A stretch of DNA of 60,000 nucleotides from Symsagittifera roscoffensis. Lineage: Eukaryota > Xenacoelomorpha > Acoela > Convolutidae. This document shows, piece by piece, positions 47,301-55,401 of the stretch. Below the pieces are notes generated by a model. The model saw only the letters and a program-made list of their open reading frames with translations, did not search any database and was not told where the DNA came from. Location: contig NC_087062.1 in assembly GCF_963678635.1 (NCBI RefSeq), positions 35,802,052-35,862,051 of the forward strand. Direction: 5' to 3'. Position 1 is the first letter of the stretch. Each line of letters starts with the position of its first letter. Both the position numbers and the translations under genes were made by a program.

Positions 47301-50300
47301 TTGTTTATTCTCTTCACGATAAATTTGTTTAATCTAAAAAACTGAAATTTTCATTTTTTGTTTCTAGCAATTCGTTGAGTTTTGTTCACTCCTCCATCTG
47401 ATTTAACCTCCCCTAAACTCCTATTTTCCTTTTTCCTCTAAATCGATTTTGGACTTTGGGCGGAGTAGTGGGGTTGAATGTGAAATGCGAACGGGTATGG
47501 ATTTCGACTAGGCGGTACTCTTTGTTTTGAGATTGAGATTCGGCGTATATCAATGAATTCTTGTTTTTTGTTTATTCTCTTCACGATAAATTTGTTAAAT
47601 CTAAAAAACTGAAATTTTCATTTTTTGTTTCTAGCAATTCGTTGAGTTTTGTTCACTCCTCCATATGATTTAACCTCCCCTAAACTCCTATTTTCCTTTT
47701 TCCTCTAAATCGAGTTTGGACTTTGGGCGGAGTAGTGGGGTTGAATGTGAAATGCGAACGGGTATGGATTTCGACTAGGCGGTACTTTTTGTTTTGAGAT
47801 TGAGATTCGGCGTAAATCAATGAATTCTTGTTTTTTGTTTATTCTCTTCACGATAAATTTGTTTAATCTAAAAAACTGAAATTTTCATTTTTTGTTTATA
47901 GCAATTCGTTGAGTTTTGTTCACTCCTCCATCTGATTTAACCTCCCCTAAACTCCTATTTTCATCTTTCCTCTAAATCAATTTTGGACTTTGGGCGGAGT
48001 AGTGGGGTTGAATGTGAAATGCGAACGGGTATGGATTTCGACTAGGCGGTACTCTTTGTTTTGAGATTGAGATTCGGCGTATATCAATGAATTCTTGTTT
48101 TTTGTTTAGTCTCTTCACTATAAATTTGTTTAATCTAAAAAACTGAAATTTTCATTTTTTGTTTCTAGCAATTCGTTGAGTTTTGTTCACTCCTCCATCT
48201 GATTTAACCTCCCATAAACTCCTATTTTCCTTTTTCCTCGAAATCGATTTTGGACTTTGGGCGGAGTAGTGGGGTTGAATGTGAAATGCGAATGGGTATG
48301 GATTTCGACTAGGCGGTACTCTTTGTTTTGAGATTGAGATTCGGCGTATATCAATGAATTCTTGTTTTTTGTTTATTCTCTTCACGATAAATTTGTTTAA
48401 TCTAAAAAACTGAAATTTTCATTTTTTGTTTCTAGCAATTCGTTGAGTTTTGTTCACTCCTCCATCTGATTTAACCTCCCCTAAACTCCTATTTTCCTTT
48501 TTCCTCTAAATCGATTTTGGACTTTGGGCGGAGTAGTGGGGTTGAATGTGAAATGCGAACGGGTATGGATTTCGACTAGGCGGTACTCTTTGTTTTGAGA
48601 TTGAGATTCGGCGTATATCAATGAATTCTTGTTTTTTGTTTAGTCTCTTCACTATAAATTTGTTTAATCTAAAAAACTGAAATTTTCATTTTTTGTTTCT
48701 AGCAATTCGTTGAGTTTTGTTCACTCCTCCATCTGATTTAACCTCCCATAAACTCCTATTTTCCTTTATCCTCTAAATCGATTTTGGACTTTGGGCGGAG
48801 TAGTGGGGTTGAATGTGAAATGCGAACGGGTATGGATTTCGACTAGGCGGTACTCTTTGTTTTGAGATTGAGATTCGGCGTATATCAATGAATTCTTGTT
48901 TTTTGTTTTATCTCTTCACGATAAATTTGTTTAATCTAAAAAACTGAAATTTTCATTTTTTGTTTCTAGCAATTCGTTGAGTTTTGTTCACTCCTCCATC
49001 TGATTTAACCTCCCCTAAACTCCTATTTTCCTTTTTCCTCTAAATCGATTTTGGACTTTGGGCGGAGTAGTGGGGTTGAATGTGAAATGCGAACGGGTAT
49101 GGATTTCGACTAGGCCGTGAGTAATGCAGAAAATGTTCAAATAACTTTGCAAAACTTGTTGAGATTACATTACAATCCATACTAATTAGTGACAATGAAA
49201 CTCAAATGAGTTTTAATCAATTATAATGGATTTTGTTTGTATAGAAAAATCGATTACTATGTCAGTATTTCATGGTGTAAAAATGCAAAAATAATGAATT
49301 ATAATGACAATATTTTGAATAATTCCATTTTATTACCATCAAAATTGAGTTTTTTTCCATGAAATTACGGTGTCGGTCATGTAAATCAGAAATAAATCTT
49401 CTTTATTAAGTTATCATTTTTAGATCTAATTTTCAGTTGAACTATTGCTATAGAAGAAAAAAGTGCCCATTAAAAGTTGTTTTCTTCGCATCCACCTAAT
49501 TGGAGACAAAAAAATTGAATTTTCTAAACTTTGAAAGTCATTGTTTTACAGTCCGCTAAAATTAGTCCGGAGAACCAATTATGGGGGCGCCCCGGACACT
49601 ATCGAGCGCTTTTTAGATGATGTTTTCAATATCAACAGAGTGCCATCGGTTTTGAATGTATGACTTCAGACTAACATGTATTGAATGTCGGAATCATAGC
49701 GTTAACAACTCGCAAGCAGATTTGAGTGATCAACAGAGCCAAATGCTTTGACAAATTGAGAATTTACAAACAAAGTGTTCTTTAGTAGGTTGTTATTTCA
49801 AAAAGATCCAAAGTTGAGTCTATTTGAGAATTTTTTGAATGAAATCCGAATAGACTCGGCATCAACGTTTTTTGCTTTTATAAATATTTAGTTTTTCTGC
49901 TTGATTTTTTAAAACTTTTAAAGCATTTTTTTTTCACTGAAGAATCGAAACTGGTCGGTAGTTTAACAGTTATCTCTCTTTTGTGGCGCTGTATTATTTA
50001 GAAAATTTATAATTCTTTTTATTATAAATTTTATTGCTCCTCCAAAAAATAATAAATTCTCGAAATAATATTCTCACAGATTGAAAAACATATCAAGATA
50101 TTCTCAATTAGCGACATTTTGTTCCGATTTTTGATACGAAAGTAACGGAATAATTGTGCTCGGGTGGGTTTTTTTTTCTTCAGACAAATTTCGACTTTTT
50201 AACTAGCCATTTTTGACGGATCTTTTATGATATCATTCAAAAGATATTGTTGTCCTGAGCTCAAATTTGAAAAGATATTTCACCTGTGATCATTTTTCGT

Positions 50301-51363
50301 AAAGTTATGGGGGTTTAAAGATTGCCATTTTGGACAATTTGGGACAATTAACGCGCGATATATTTCGCGCTATTAACGCGTAAGCGGAGAGTTAATCCAT
50401 CTTAAAATCGTTCCAAATTGGTTGAAAGAAGCCATAATTGTTTTGTTACAAGGAGCTAAATCTATCTTTTTGTAGTTTAAATGGCGTGTGGGGGGATGAT
50501 TTTCATAAAAAATTTCAAATTTAAAATTTTTTTTTATTTTTATTTTATTACATTTAATTTTTTAATGTTATTATTGCTCCATAAAACTTTAAAAGGCAGT
50601 CGGAACATTCAGGGCTTCGCCTTGATACGAGCAGTCTTGTCGCTTCTTTTGTTAAAAACCAATAACGTGGTCATTATTTTAGCGGTTTCTACTTTCAATG
50701 ATTGTTCAAATTTTTCACTAGTTTTTTTTCTTATGATTATAATAGTCAATTATTTTGCTGGATCAATACCTGCTATCTGCTCAGTGAGAAAGATGTCAGT
50801 TTGGTTGGCTAGAACGAACAAAGTTTTGAACCATCTTTTGATTGTTTTTGTTTGAGGTTCTCTAAATCAGAATCAAGTAAGACCTGAGAAGCAACTCTGA
50901 GTATTTCGTTGATAACAGAAGAACTTGTTAGCAGAGACAAAAGTCAACTGATAGTCTATCTCAGAAATCTCTGGACTACCATCATGCTTGATATTAATTG
51001 TTCAAAATTTATTTTTGCGATGAAGTGTTTCTTTTTCTAGTAACTGACCTTTCTATCCCCTCCAAGCATCGCAATTTTTTACCATCTTTTTTTTTCGGAT
51101 ATCGTTTATGATTTTTTTTCGGTTACTCTTCATTTATACTCGTTTAGATAAACAACTACTACTGGTGCGACAGTGGCTTTGGATACAACGAATGCAGTAT
51201 GCCATGCTCCGATCTGCTCACTGATGACATAAGAGATGCCACCAACTGTGCCAAGTTGATCTACAGAGTGCAGGGGTTCTTCGCTTGGTACGGGTGGATC
51301 TACAACTGCAGAGCCCAAACTGAGACCGCTATTGAAAACTGGGTAAAAAGCTGCCATTTCTGA
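32339..51363 (+). CDS. c-type lysozyme gene, three exons, 152 residues
   Basis: A secreted muramidase that hydrolyses bacterial peptidoglycan. Exons 32339-32393, 45937-46124 and 51148-51363 join in phase (1, then 0) with GT-AG introns of 13,543 and 5,023 bp. Residues 1-18 form a hydrophobic signal peptide (FLGQVLILIIFVATL); the mature enzyme probably starts at KIYTSCEF (Lys21). Catalytic Glu is residue 59 (CLAYHESLLNT) and catalytic Asp residue 76 (NGSRDYGIFQ), equivalent to hen Glu35 and Asp52. Eight cysteines (26, 54, 88, 97, 101, 115, 135, 150) match the four disulfides of the family. A six-residue insertion after GLV lengthens the first inter-cysteine loop. No defect is seen, so it should be functional. 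Introns are loaded with transposons. An AATAAA lies at 51547. Confidence 0.93.
32770..33041. mobile_element. MITE with about 40-bp inverted ends, copy in lysozyme intron 1
   Basis: Left end CTGTATTTTGACAATCGCGT and right end ACGCGGTTGTCTAAAAACTG are imperfect inverted repeats; the same element occurs at 54662-54862 and 56602-56802. This copy is longer because a block of about 70 bases near the right half (with CTTCCTTGTCTCGATTCTGA) is present twice. A GGAGTGCGGT flank is shared on the left with the other copies. Confidence 0.65.
33093..33222. repeat. Minisatellite, about 34-bp unit, four imperfect copies
   Basis: Repeated units contain CCTCTCTTACCCGACCCC and ACTGAGGTCACTG with progressive divergence in the last copy. 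Confidence 0.7.
33223..35199. other. Intronic, nothing recognised
   Basis: AT-rich lysozyme intron sequence without supported genes or repeats. Confidence 0.4.
35200..37890 (+). pseudogene. Second Ty3/Gypsy relic in lysozyme intron 1
   Basis: Heavily degraded plus-strand pol. RT pieces: GYWHVPFSE near 35300, YLDDILIV at 35400-35426, then a KLES-x-RP stretch and PPKMFKQLKSFM near 35620-35650. Integrase core: LQVDFAWPLPDD near 37106-37135 followed by NNLVAIGILSKYPTAK. A C-terminal segment reads SFNPHKAWGY near 37850. A 183-codon frame in between (36149-36700) is open but does not resemble known domains and may be fortuitous. LTRs were not found. Confidence 0.65.
37891..40054. other. Intronic, weak repeats only
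   Basis: A 157-codon frame at 38257-38730 is unrecognised. 39413-39444 and 39494-39526 are near-identical (ATTTTAACACCTAGTCATTT). An 18-base palindrome, TTGAACGCTAGCGTTCAA, is near 38806. No gene supported. Confidence 0.4.
40055..41227 (+). pseudogene. MULE-type transposase, N- and C-terminal parts with the core missing
   Basis: 40055-40453 gives the region with RILLCGDPEMLRVLEKSSFW, ANGTFKFAPKMFYQLYSIHV and a YLFLP strand, the signature start of MULE (Mutator-like) transposase domains in animals; the first catalytic Asp position (xDGTFK) reads Asn here. 40604-41227 gives the C-terminal part (LCLYFSSSYIKNF, then AVEGWHFGIESYSSGAHPIM). Between them a normal transposase has about 150 more residues with the rest of the catalytic triad; these are absent, so it is an internally deleted relic. 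Confidence 0.7.
41228..43883. other. Intronic, nothing recognised
   Basis: Lysozyme intron 1 sequence with only short frames. CATGGTGTGCGGGGGGAT near 42010 resembles the Helentron-like core and may be an old fragment. Confidence 0.4.
43884..44037. mobile_element. 154-bp MITE with CCCGGGTTGACC ends
   Basis: CCCGGGTTGACC at the left and GGTCAACCCGGG at the right are perfect inverted repeats. Pairing continues (ACCAAAAATGCTA versus TAGCATTTTTGGT) after a seven-base insertion in the left arm. No coding capacity. Confidence 0.7.
44142..45169. mobile_element. 1.03-kb inverted-repeat element made of TAATCC/TAATCGATTA units
   Basis: 36-bp terminal inverted repeats with one mismatch: left CCCGCACCGGAGTTCCATGG at 44142, right CCATGGAACTCCGGTGCGGG ending 45169. 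A third copy of the end, CCATGGAACTCCGGTGGGGG, sits inside at 44672-44692 in the right-end orientation, so a shorter 551-bp element (44142-44692) is nested. The body consists largely of ATAATCCATT and ATAATCGATT repeats plus a G-rich tract (44489-44625). No ORF. Related scattered sequence occurs at about 46770-46915 and 49205-49310. Confidence 0.7.
44489..44625 (+). repeat. G-run tract
   Basis: At least six runs of 5 to 12 G within 137 bases, such as AAGCTTGGGGGGGGGGAAGC; potential G-quadruplex sequence. Confidence 0.8.
45170..45936. other. Intronic sequence before lysozyme exon 2
   Basis: No gene or clear repeat. The last bases form a pyrimidine-rich acceptor. Confidence 0.4.
45937..46124 (+). 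CDS. Lysozyme exon 2 (both catalytic residues)
   Basis: 188 nt after a TTTTTAG acceptor; ends TTTCAG before GTACAC. Encodes the N-terminal helix, the Glu-bearing WVCLAYHES motif and the Asp-bearing SRDYGIFQ strand. Confidence 0.93.
46330..46768 (-). mobile_element. Helentron-like element, copy 2 (minus)
   Basis: Starts AACAAGACTTCTCGTATCAG, hairpin CAGGGCAAAGCCCTG, and ends near TACGAAAGTCGTATCAAT. About 75 bp shorter than copy 1 and more diverged. Confidence 0.65.
46980..49116. repeat. Tandem satellite, 8 units of 267 bp, in lysozyme intron 2
   Basis: Units begin at 46980, 47247, 47514, 47781, 48048, 48315, 48582 and 48849 with GGTACTCTTTGTTTTGAGAT, and each ends GGATTTCGACTAGGC. Identity is about 97-99 percent. 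The length is a multiple of three, so the same minus-strand frame recurs (77 codons at 47084-47317 and 48152-48385, exactly four units apart). Units 5 and 7 share variants (GTTTAGTCTCTTCACTAT), a two-unit higher-order pattern. No sign that the ORF is a gene. Confidence 0.95.
49117..49639. other. Intronic, nothing recognised
   Basis: AT-rich, with one scattered TAATCGAT-like block near 49205-49310. Confidence 0.4.
49640..49970 (-). pseudogene. LINE reverse-transcriptase scrap
   Basis: On the minus strand NYRPVSIL (about 49935-49960) and, some 190 bases further along the reading direction, QFVKAFGSVDHSNLL (about 49720-49765) match two conserved RT blocks of APE-type LINEs. Stops and shifts separate them. 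Confidence 0.55.
50117..50640 (+). mobile_element. Helentron-like element, copy 3
   Basis: TGTTCCGATTTTTGATACGA at the left; AGTCGGAACATTCAGGGCTT and GCAGTCTTGT at the right. Body like copy 1, with GGCGTGTGGGGGGATGA. It contains the 124-codon frame start at 50481, which is not a gene. Confidence 0.7.
50641..51147. other. Intronic sequence before lysozyme exon 3
   Basis: No element recognised; includes acceptor-like pyrimidine tract just before 51148. Confidence 0.4.
51148..51363 (+). CDS. Lysozyme exon 3 (C-terminal half)
   Basis: 216 nt after CTCGTTTAG; opens INNYYWCDSG and ends KSCHF then TGA (51361-51363). Contains six of the eight cysteines and the AWYGW motif conserved in invertebrate c-type lysozymes. 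Confidence 0.93.
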   Translation: MNNYYWCDSGFGYNECSMPCSDLLTDDIRDATNCAKLIYRVQGFFAWYGWIYNCRAQTETAIENWVKSCHF

Positions 51364-51546
51364 GGAGGAAATGTCATTTGAATCATAACAGTAACTGGAA
51401 CATTACTCTATTCAAGAAAAAGGAAGCGGTTAAATTAGAAAAAAAAAAAGAAGAACGAGAGTTTGCTTTTATGATTTTAAAATTTGATTATGGTTCAATG
51501 TTAACGGTAAATGAACACTATTTCTCTGATTGCGAAAAAAACTAAA

Positions 51547-51552
51547 AATAAA
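51547..51552 (+). terminator. Polyadenylation signal of the lysozyme gene
   Basis: Canonical AATAAA 184 bases after the stop codon; the first good match downstream. Confidence 0.55.
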
Positions 51553-51582
51553 ACAAATGATTCCAATTTATCACTGCAATTT

Positions 51583-51588
51583 TTTAAT
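51583..51588 (-). terminator. Polyadenylation signal variant ATTAAA, minus-strand gene
   Basis: ATTAAA on the minus strand 62 bases after the stop of the membrane-protein gene. Confidence 0.4.
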
Positions 51589-51649
51589 ATAAAAAATGGT
51601 TTAAAAGGCGAAACATTGAGTCTATCTTATTGAAATCCATCACCAAGCT

Positions 51650-51878
51650 TCACACTTCAAGAACGGGCTCCACGACCGTGCTTTTCGACTTCTCGGGCGG
51701 AGCTGGTCTGTGCATGGCTGCGATTGAATCTTTAAGAAGTTTCTCCTTGGCAACCAGTCGGTTCAGCCGATGAGCCAGCTGCTCTTTTTCGATTCCCTTG
51801 GCCGCGCCTGATGAGCTTTCATACGTGTGTAGCATGCGTTCAACGTCTTGTGACGTGAACTCAACAGGTGCACAACCT
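51650..51878 (-). CDS. Membrane-protein gene, last exon
   Basis: 229 nt: one base plus 75 codons and TGA. Higher GC and normal codon usage compared with the flanks. Predicted helical, Glu/Lys-rich centre. Confidence 0.7.
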
Positions 51879-53165
51879 CTATTCTTGAAAACAGAATTCA
51901 ATGCACGACTTGAAATGGTTATCATCAGAACTGAGAAGAAACGCTCTGAACATAATTCTTTGCTGTTTTTCTTTTCCACTTAATCTTTTTGGGCTACGAA
52001 AACGCAACTTTCCCAAAGCTTACTAGCTAAAACACCTTAATTAGTCGCATGTTCTGATACGTGAAAAATCACAGTGGTATCATGATGGTCGGGAACCAAG
52101 AGTAAGCATCGGCACATTTGAAGAGCTTTGGTATTTTCAGCCGCGTTTTCAGCGCAGCCCGACTTTGTTCGGTTTTTAGGTTCAATTTTTAGGCAATACC
52201 TGCTTTTGCCGATCAACAAAGCTTTTCGAGGTGAGGTAGAAACCACCTTACAATTGTTTCACCATTGTGAATTAAAAGATCGGCAGCTCATAATTCACCT
52301 GACTTGATTGAGGTTGACCTGGCGATCTCCACAGCCTCTGAAATATAATACGATGACAGTCGGCTTTGTCTATAGTTACGTATGTAGTCTTCCTCAAAGC
52401 TCGTCTTATCTTCATAAAATCATCACTGAAAAGTTGTGTCGAGCTTGGGCCTCGAAATCAGGGGCGGGTTTAGGGGGGGGGGCGTACGCTTTTTCCTCCT
52501 CAGGGATTCGACCCCCTGCCGACCCAAAGGTTCCCCCCTTTGGTATTTTTTAAGAAATCCATTTTTGGCCGACCGATCTTAAAAACTTTCTAAAGGCGCC
52601 TTTGGCGCCAATATATATTACTTTTGAGGGGGGATCACGCGCCGAAAAAACGCTATTTTTTGGTCAAAATTTTCCAAAAAGTGCCTAAAAACGCCTTTTT
52701 TGGTCTTTTTTTTTGCAAAATTTTGGCTGCGACATAGAAAGTTTGGCCAAAACAGGGACTAAACCGTGCTTAGGGAGAGCTTGAAAAATCAATTCGGTCG
52801 ACCTAAAAAAAGGTCGACAAAATTTCGACATTTTTTAAAAATCCCCCCCCCCCCCCCCTCGAGAAAATCCTAGATCCGCCCCTGCTCGAAATGACAGATC
52901 ATTTCATGTATATCAACTAGATAAAACCAAAACATATCCCAATGAAAGGGGAGAAATTGAAGAAATTCTCTTAAGTCTGTACTTCCAAAAATTCTGAGCT
53001 CACACTAAATTGTTTGAACAGTTAGCATAAACGATAGTACTAACCCGTAGAACAGTGGATAGTACCAGTGGACCAAATCGCTTCCTGTACCACTCCAGAA
53101 ACAGACCCACGCCAATCACCACCAACAGAACACCCACAAAGCACACTCCAAATCGGAACAACTCA
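51650..53165 (-). CDS. Unrecognised single-span membrane protein, C-terminal four exons
   Basis: I do not recognise the family. Four exons on the minus strand join in phase: 53165-53045 (121 nt, membrane span FGVCFVGVLLVVIGVGLFLE then basic WYRKRFGPLVL), 52337-52299 (39 nt, RLWRSPGQPQSSQ), 52246-52200 (47 nt, VVSTSPRKALLIGKS) and 51878-51650 (229 nt, starting GCAPVEFTSQDVERMLHTYE, then a charged helix EKEQLAHRLNRLVAKEKLLK, ending VVEPVLEV). Donors GTTAGT, GTGAAT, GTATTG and acceptors TTTTACAG, ATTTCAG, TTGTAAG (weak) and AAGAATAG fit. Basic residues after the span suggest a cytoplasmic tail; the last residues L-E-V resemble a class II PDZ ligand. Upstream exons were not found. Convergent with lysozyme. 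Confidence 0.65.
52200..52246 (-). CDS. Membrane-protein gene, small exon (third from TM)
   Basis: 47 nt; leaves two bases (AG) that join A of the last exon to make Arg. The acceptor TTGTAAG is poor, so the 5' edge is less sure. Confidence 0.5.
52299..52337 (-). CDS. Membrane-protein gene, 39-nt microexon-like exon
   Basis: Thirteen codons between a good acceptor (TATATTTCAG) and donor (GTGAAT), phase 0 at both sides, so it could be skipped without a frame change. Confidence 0.55.
52459..52884. mobile_element. hAT-type MITE, 426 bp, with 8-bp target duplication
   Basis: Ends CAGGGGCGGGTTTAGG and CCTAGATCCGCCCCTG are inverted repeats with two mismatches; CTCGAAAT is duplicated exactly at 52451-52458 and 52885-52892. 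CAGGG-type ends and eight-base duplications are hAT hallmarks. It lies in the intron upstream (in gene direction, downstream of the TM exon) and contains long G and C runs. Confidence 0.85.
53045..53165 (-). CDS. Membrane-span exon, copy A
   Basis: 121 nt with acceptor TTATTTTACAG and donor GTTAGT. One base completes a split codon, then 40 codons. Inside tandem unit A. Confidence 0.7.
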
Positions 53166-53459
53166 CTGTAAAATAACAATTCGGCCAGCAAATTATCAAT
53201 TTAACCGCACTTAAAAATTAACCTAAAACCAAAAATTTTCATAAACGATCGCTTTGGCGATAAAACAAATTCCATCGGGAATAATTAAACTAGCAGCAAT
53301 TTATTCGAAAATTATAAACAACTTCAAAAAATACGGCAAAATATTGCGATTATATATTAGCATAGATGGCAGCCAAGGTCTTAATAAAATCTGGAAATTG
53401 TGTCACGATACTTTTTGGTTTACTTTAGTAGGTTTCAATTCAAAAACACATCGAAATTT

Positions 53460-53985
53460 AACAAAACTGCTTGTATCAGGGCGAAGCCGAGAATGTATCG
53501 ACTGCCATGTAAGGTCTATGAATTAAAGATAACTAGAAAAAATGTGAAGATGTAAAAAAAAAAGAACAAAAATTAATTTTTTTTTAAGCTGAGATTTTTT
53601 GTGAAATCGTCCCCCCACACGCCATAAATTTCAAAAAATGATAAATTTCGCTCCTAGTGACAAATTAATTATGGCAAATAAGCTTCCTTCTACCAATATG
53701 GAAAGATTTCTAAGACGGATTAAATCTCCGCTTACGCGTTAATGGAGCGAAATATATCGCTGGTTAATTGTCCCAAATTGACCAAAAAGCCAATCTTTAA
53801 ACCCCATAACATTACGAAAAAAGATCACAGGTAAAGTATCTTTTCAAATTTAAGCTCAAGACAACAAAACAGCAAATTTAGGCTCGTCAAAAATGGCTAG
53901 TTAAAAAGTCGAATATTGTCTGAAGAAAAAAAAACCCACCCGAGCACAAAAATTCCGTTACTTTCGTTACGAAAGTCGGAACAAT
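53460..53985 (-). mobile_element. Helentron-like element, copy 4 (unit A)
   Basis: AACAAAACTGCTTGTATCAG at one end, TTTCGTTACGAAAGTCGGAA at the other, with the ACTTTCG-TAA-CGAAAGT palindrome perfect. Its 3' hairpin has decayed (GGGCGAAGCCGAGA). Confidence 0.75.
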
Positions 53986-53987
53986 AA

Positions 53988-54570
53988 TAACAAGACTGCT
54001 CGTATACAATATCAAAGGTTGAGTGTGAAAATTTGAGTCGTACGAAACTAATACGACCGATTAGCTAGCCTTAATTGCTCCAATTTTTGATGAAAAGGGA
54101 ATATTTATGCTCGGTTGTGGTTTTTTTTATTTGGTCAATTGTCGCCAATCGATAGTTTTCAACAAAAACTACTTGTACCGCATTGCACATATCGACTTCC
54201 TGAGTTCAAATATAAAAAGATATTTTATCTCAGATTATTTTTTGTAAAATTTTGGGGGTTTGAAAGTTGCCAAATTGGCCATGTTCTGGACTAAATTATG
54301 CGTGCTATGAAGAATTAAAGCCTAATGCTGAGAGTGTAACCTCAAATTAATTATGCGGGGCAAATTATCCTGCACAACAAAATTGTTCCAAATTGAACAT
54401 GGGCTAGCTAATCGGTCGTATTTATTTCGTACGACTCAAAATTTTACTTTTTGATATTCTCCAAAATTTATACGTTTTCAATATTTTTTTTTAATCAAAA
54501 ACTATTCGATATGAAAAAAAGGGCAATCGGAACATTCAGGGCTTAGCCATAAAATCAATGCAGTCTTGTT
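53988..54570. mobile_element. Composite foldback with Helentron-like 3' ends facing outward
   Basis: The left edge is an inverted Helentron-like terminus (AACAAGACTGCTCGTAT) and the right edge a forward one (CAATCGGAACATTCAGGGCT to GCAGTCTTGTT). Inside are 36-bp inverted repeats with two mismatches, 54035-54070 and 54402-54437 (GAGTCGTACGAAACTAATAC on the left). Repeated in unit B at 55928-56510. Confidence 0.6.
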
Positions 54571-54661
54571 TAATTTGGAACGATTTTGTTTGGCGGGACA
54601 TTTCGCCACGCATAAATAGTTCGCGTAACGCTTTCAGGAATATGGATAAATGGAGTGCGGT

Positions 54662-54862
54662 CTGTATTTAGACAACAGCGTATTCATACTCGTCAGCAAG
54701 CAGACAATTATTACTTTAACCAATCAGAATTGAAATGAGAAAGCAACCTTACGAAATAAATAATTATTTTTAAATAAGTTCTTCCTTGTCTCGATTCTGA
54801 TTGGTTAATATAGCCTTTGTCTGCTTACTGACGAGTATGAATACGCGGTTGTCTAAATACTG
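54662..54862. mobile_element. MITE, 201 bp, unit A copy
   Basis: Left CTGTATTTAGACAAC, right GTTGTCTAAATACTG, pairing continuing for about 45 bp (GCGTATTCATACTCGTCAG). Same family as 32770-33041. Confidence 0.75.
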
Positions 54863-55401
54863 CAAACTAATCGGATAAAATCTACAAAGCACGCATGAGT
54901 TAGTCCAGAGCATGGCTAAATTGGCAGTTTTCAAACTCCCAAAACTTAACAAAAACTGATCGAAGGTAAAATGTAAATAATTGATTTCAGGGAGTCAATA
55001 TCTTCATTGGGGCAAAAAGTTTTTTAAATTAAAAACTATTATTTCGATCGCCGAAAACTGACTCCGAAATCAATTCGGTCGACCTAAAAAAAGGTCGACA
55101 AAACTTCGACATTTTTTAAAAATCGGCCAGCAAATTATCAATTTAACCGCACTTAAAAATTAACCTAAAACCAAAAATTTTCATAAACGATCGCTTTGGC
55201 GATAAAACAAATTCCATCGGGAATAATTAAACTAGCAGCAATTTATTCGAAAATTATAAACAACTTCAAAAAATACGGCAAAATATTGCGATTATATATT
55301 AGCATAGATGGCAGCCAAGGTCTTAATAAAATCTGGAAATTGTGTCACGATACTTTTTGGTTTACTTTAGTAGGTTTCAATTCAAAAACACATCGAAATT
55401 T

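Noticed and set aside
47084-48385. Two near-identical 77-codon minus-strand ORFs in the satellite
   Set aside because: They recur because the unit length is 267; they have no start context, splice signals or family resemblance, and other units lack them because of single-base variants.
50481-50855. 124-codon ORF across the right end of a Helentron-like element
   Set aside because: Spans a transposon boundary; hydrophobic by AT-rich composition.
53045-53165. Membrane exon as the N-terminal span of a CD36-type scavenger receptor
   Set aside because: Only about 1.1 kb and 105 further codons lie between it and the stop, too little for the CD36 ectodomain.
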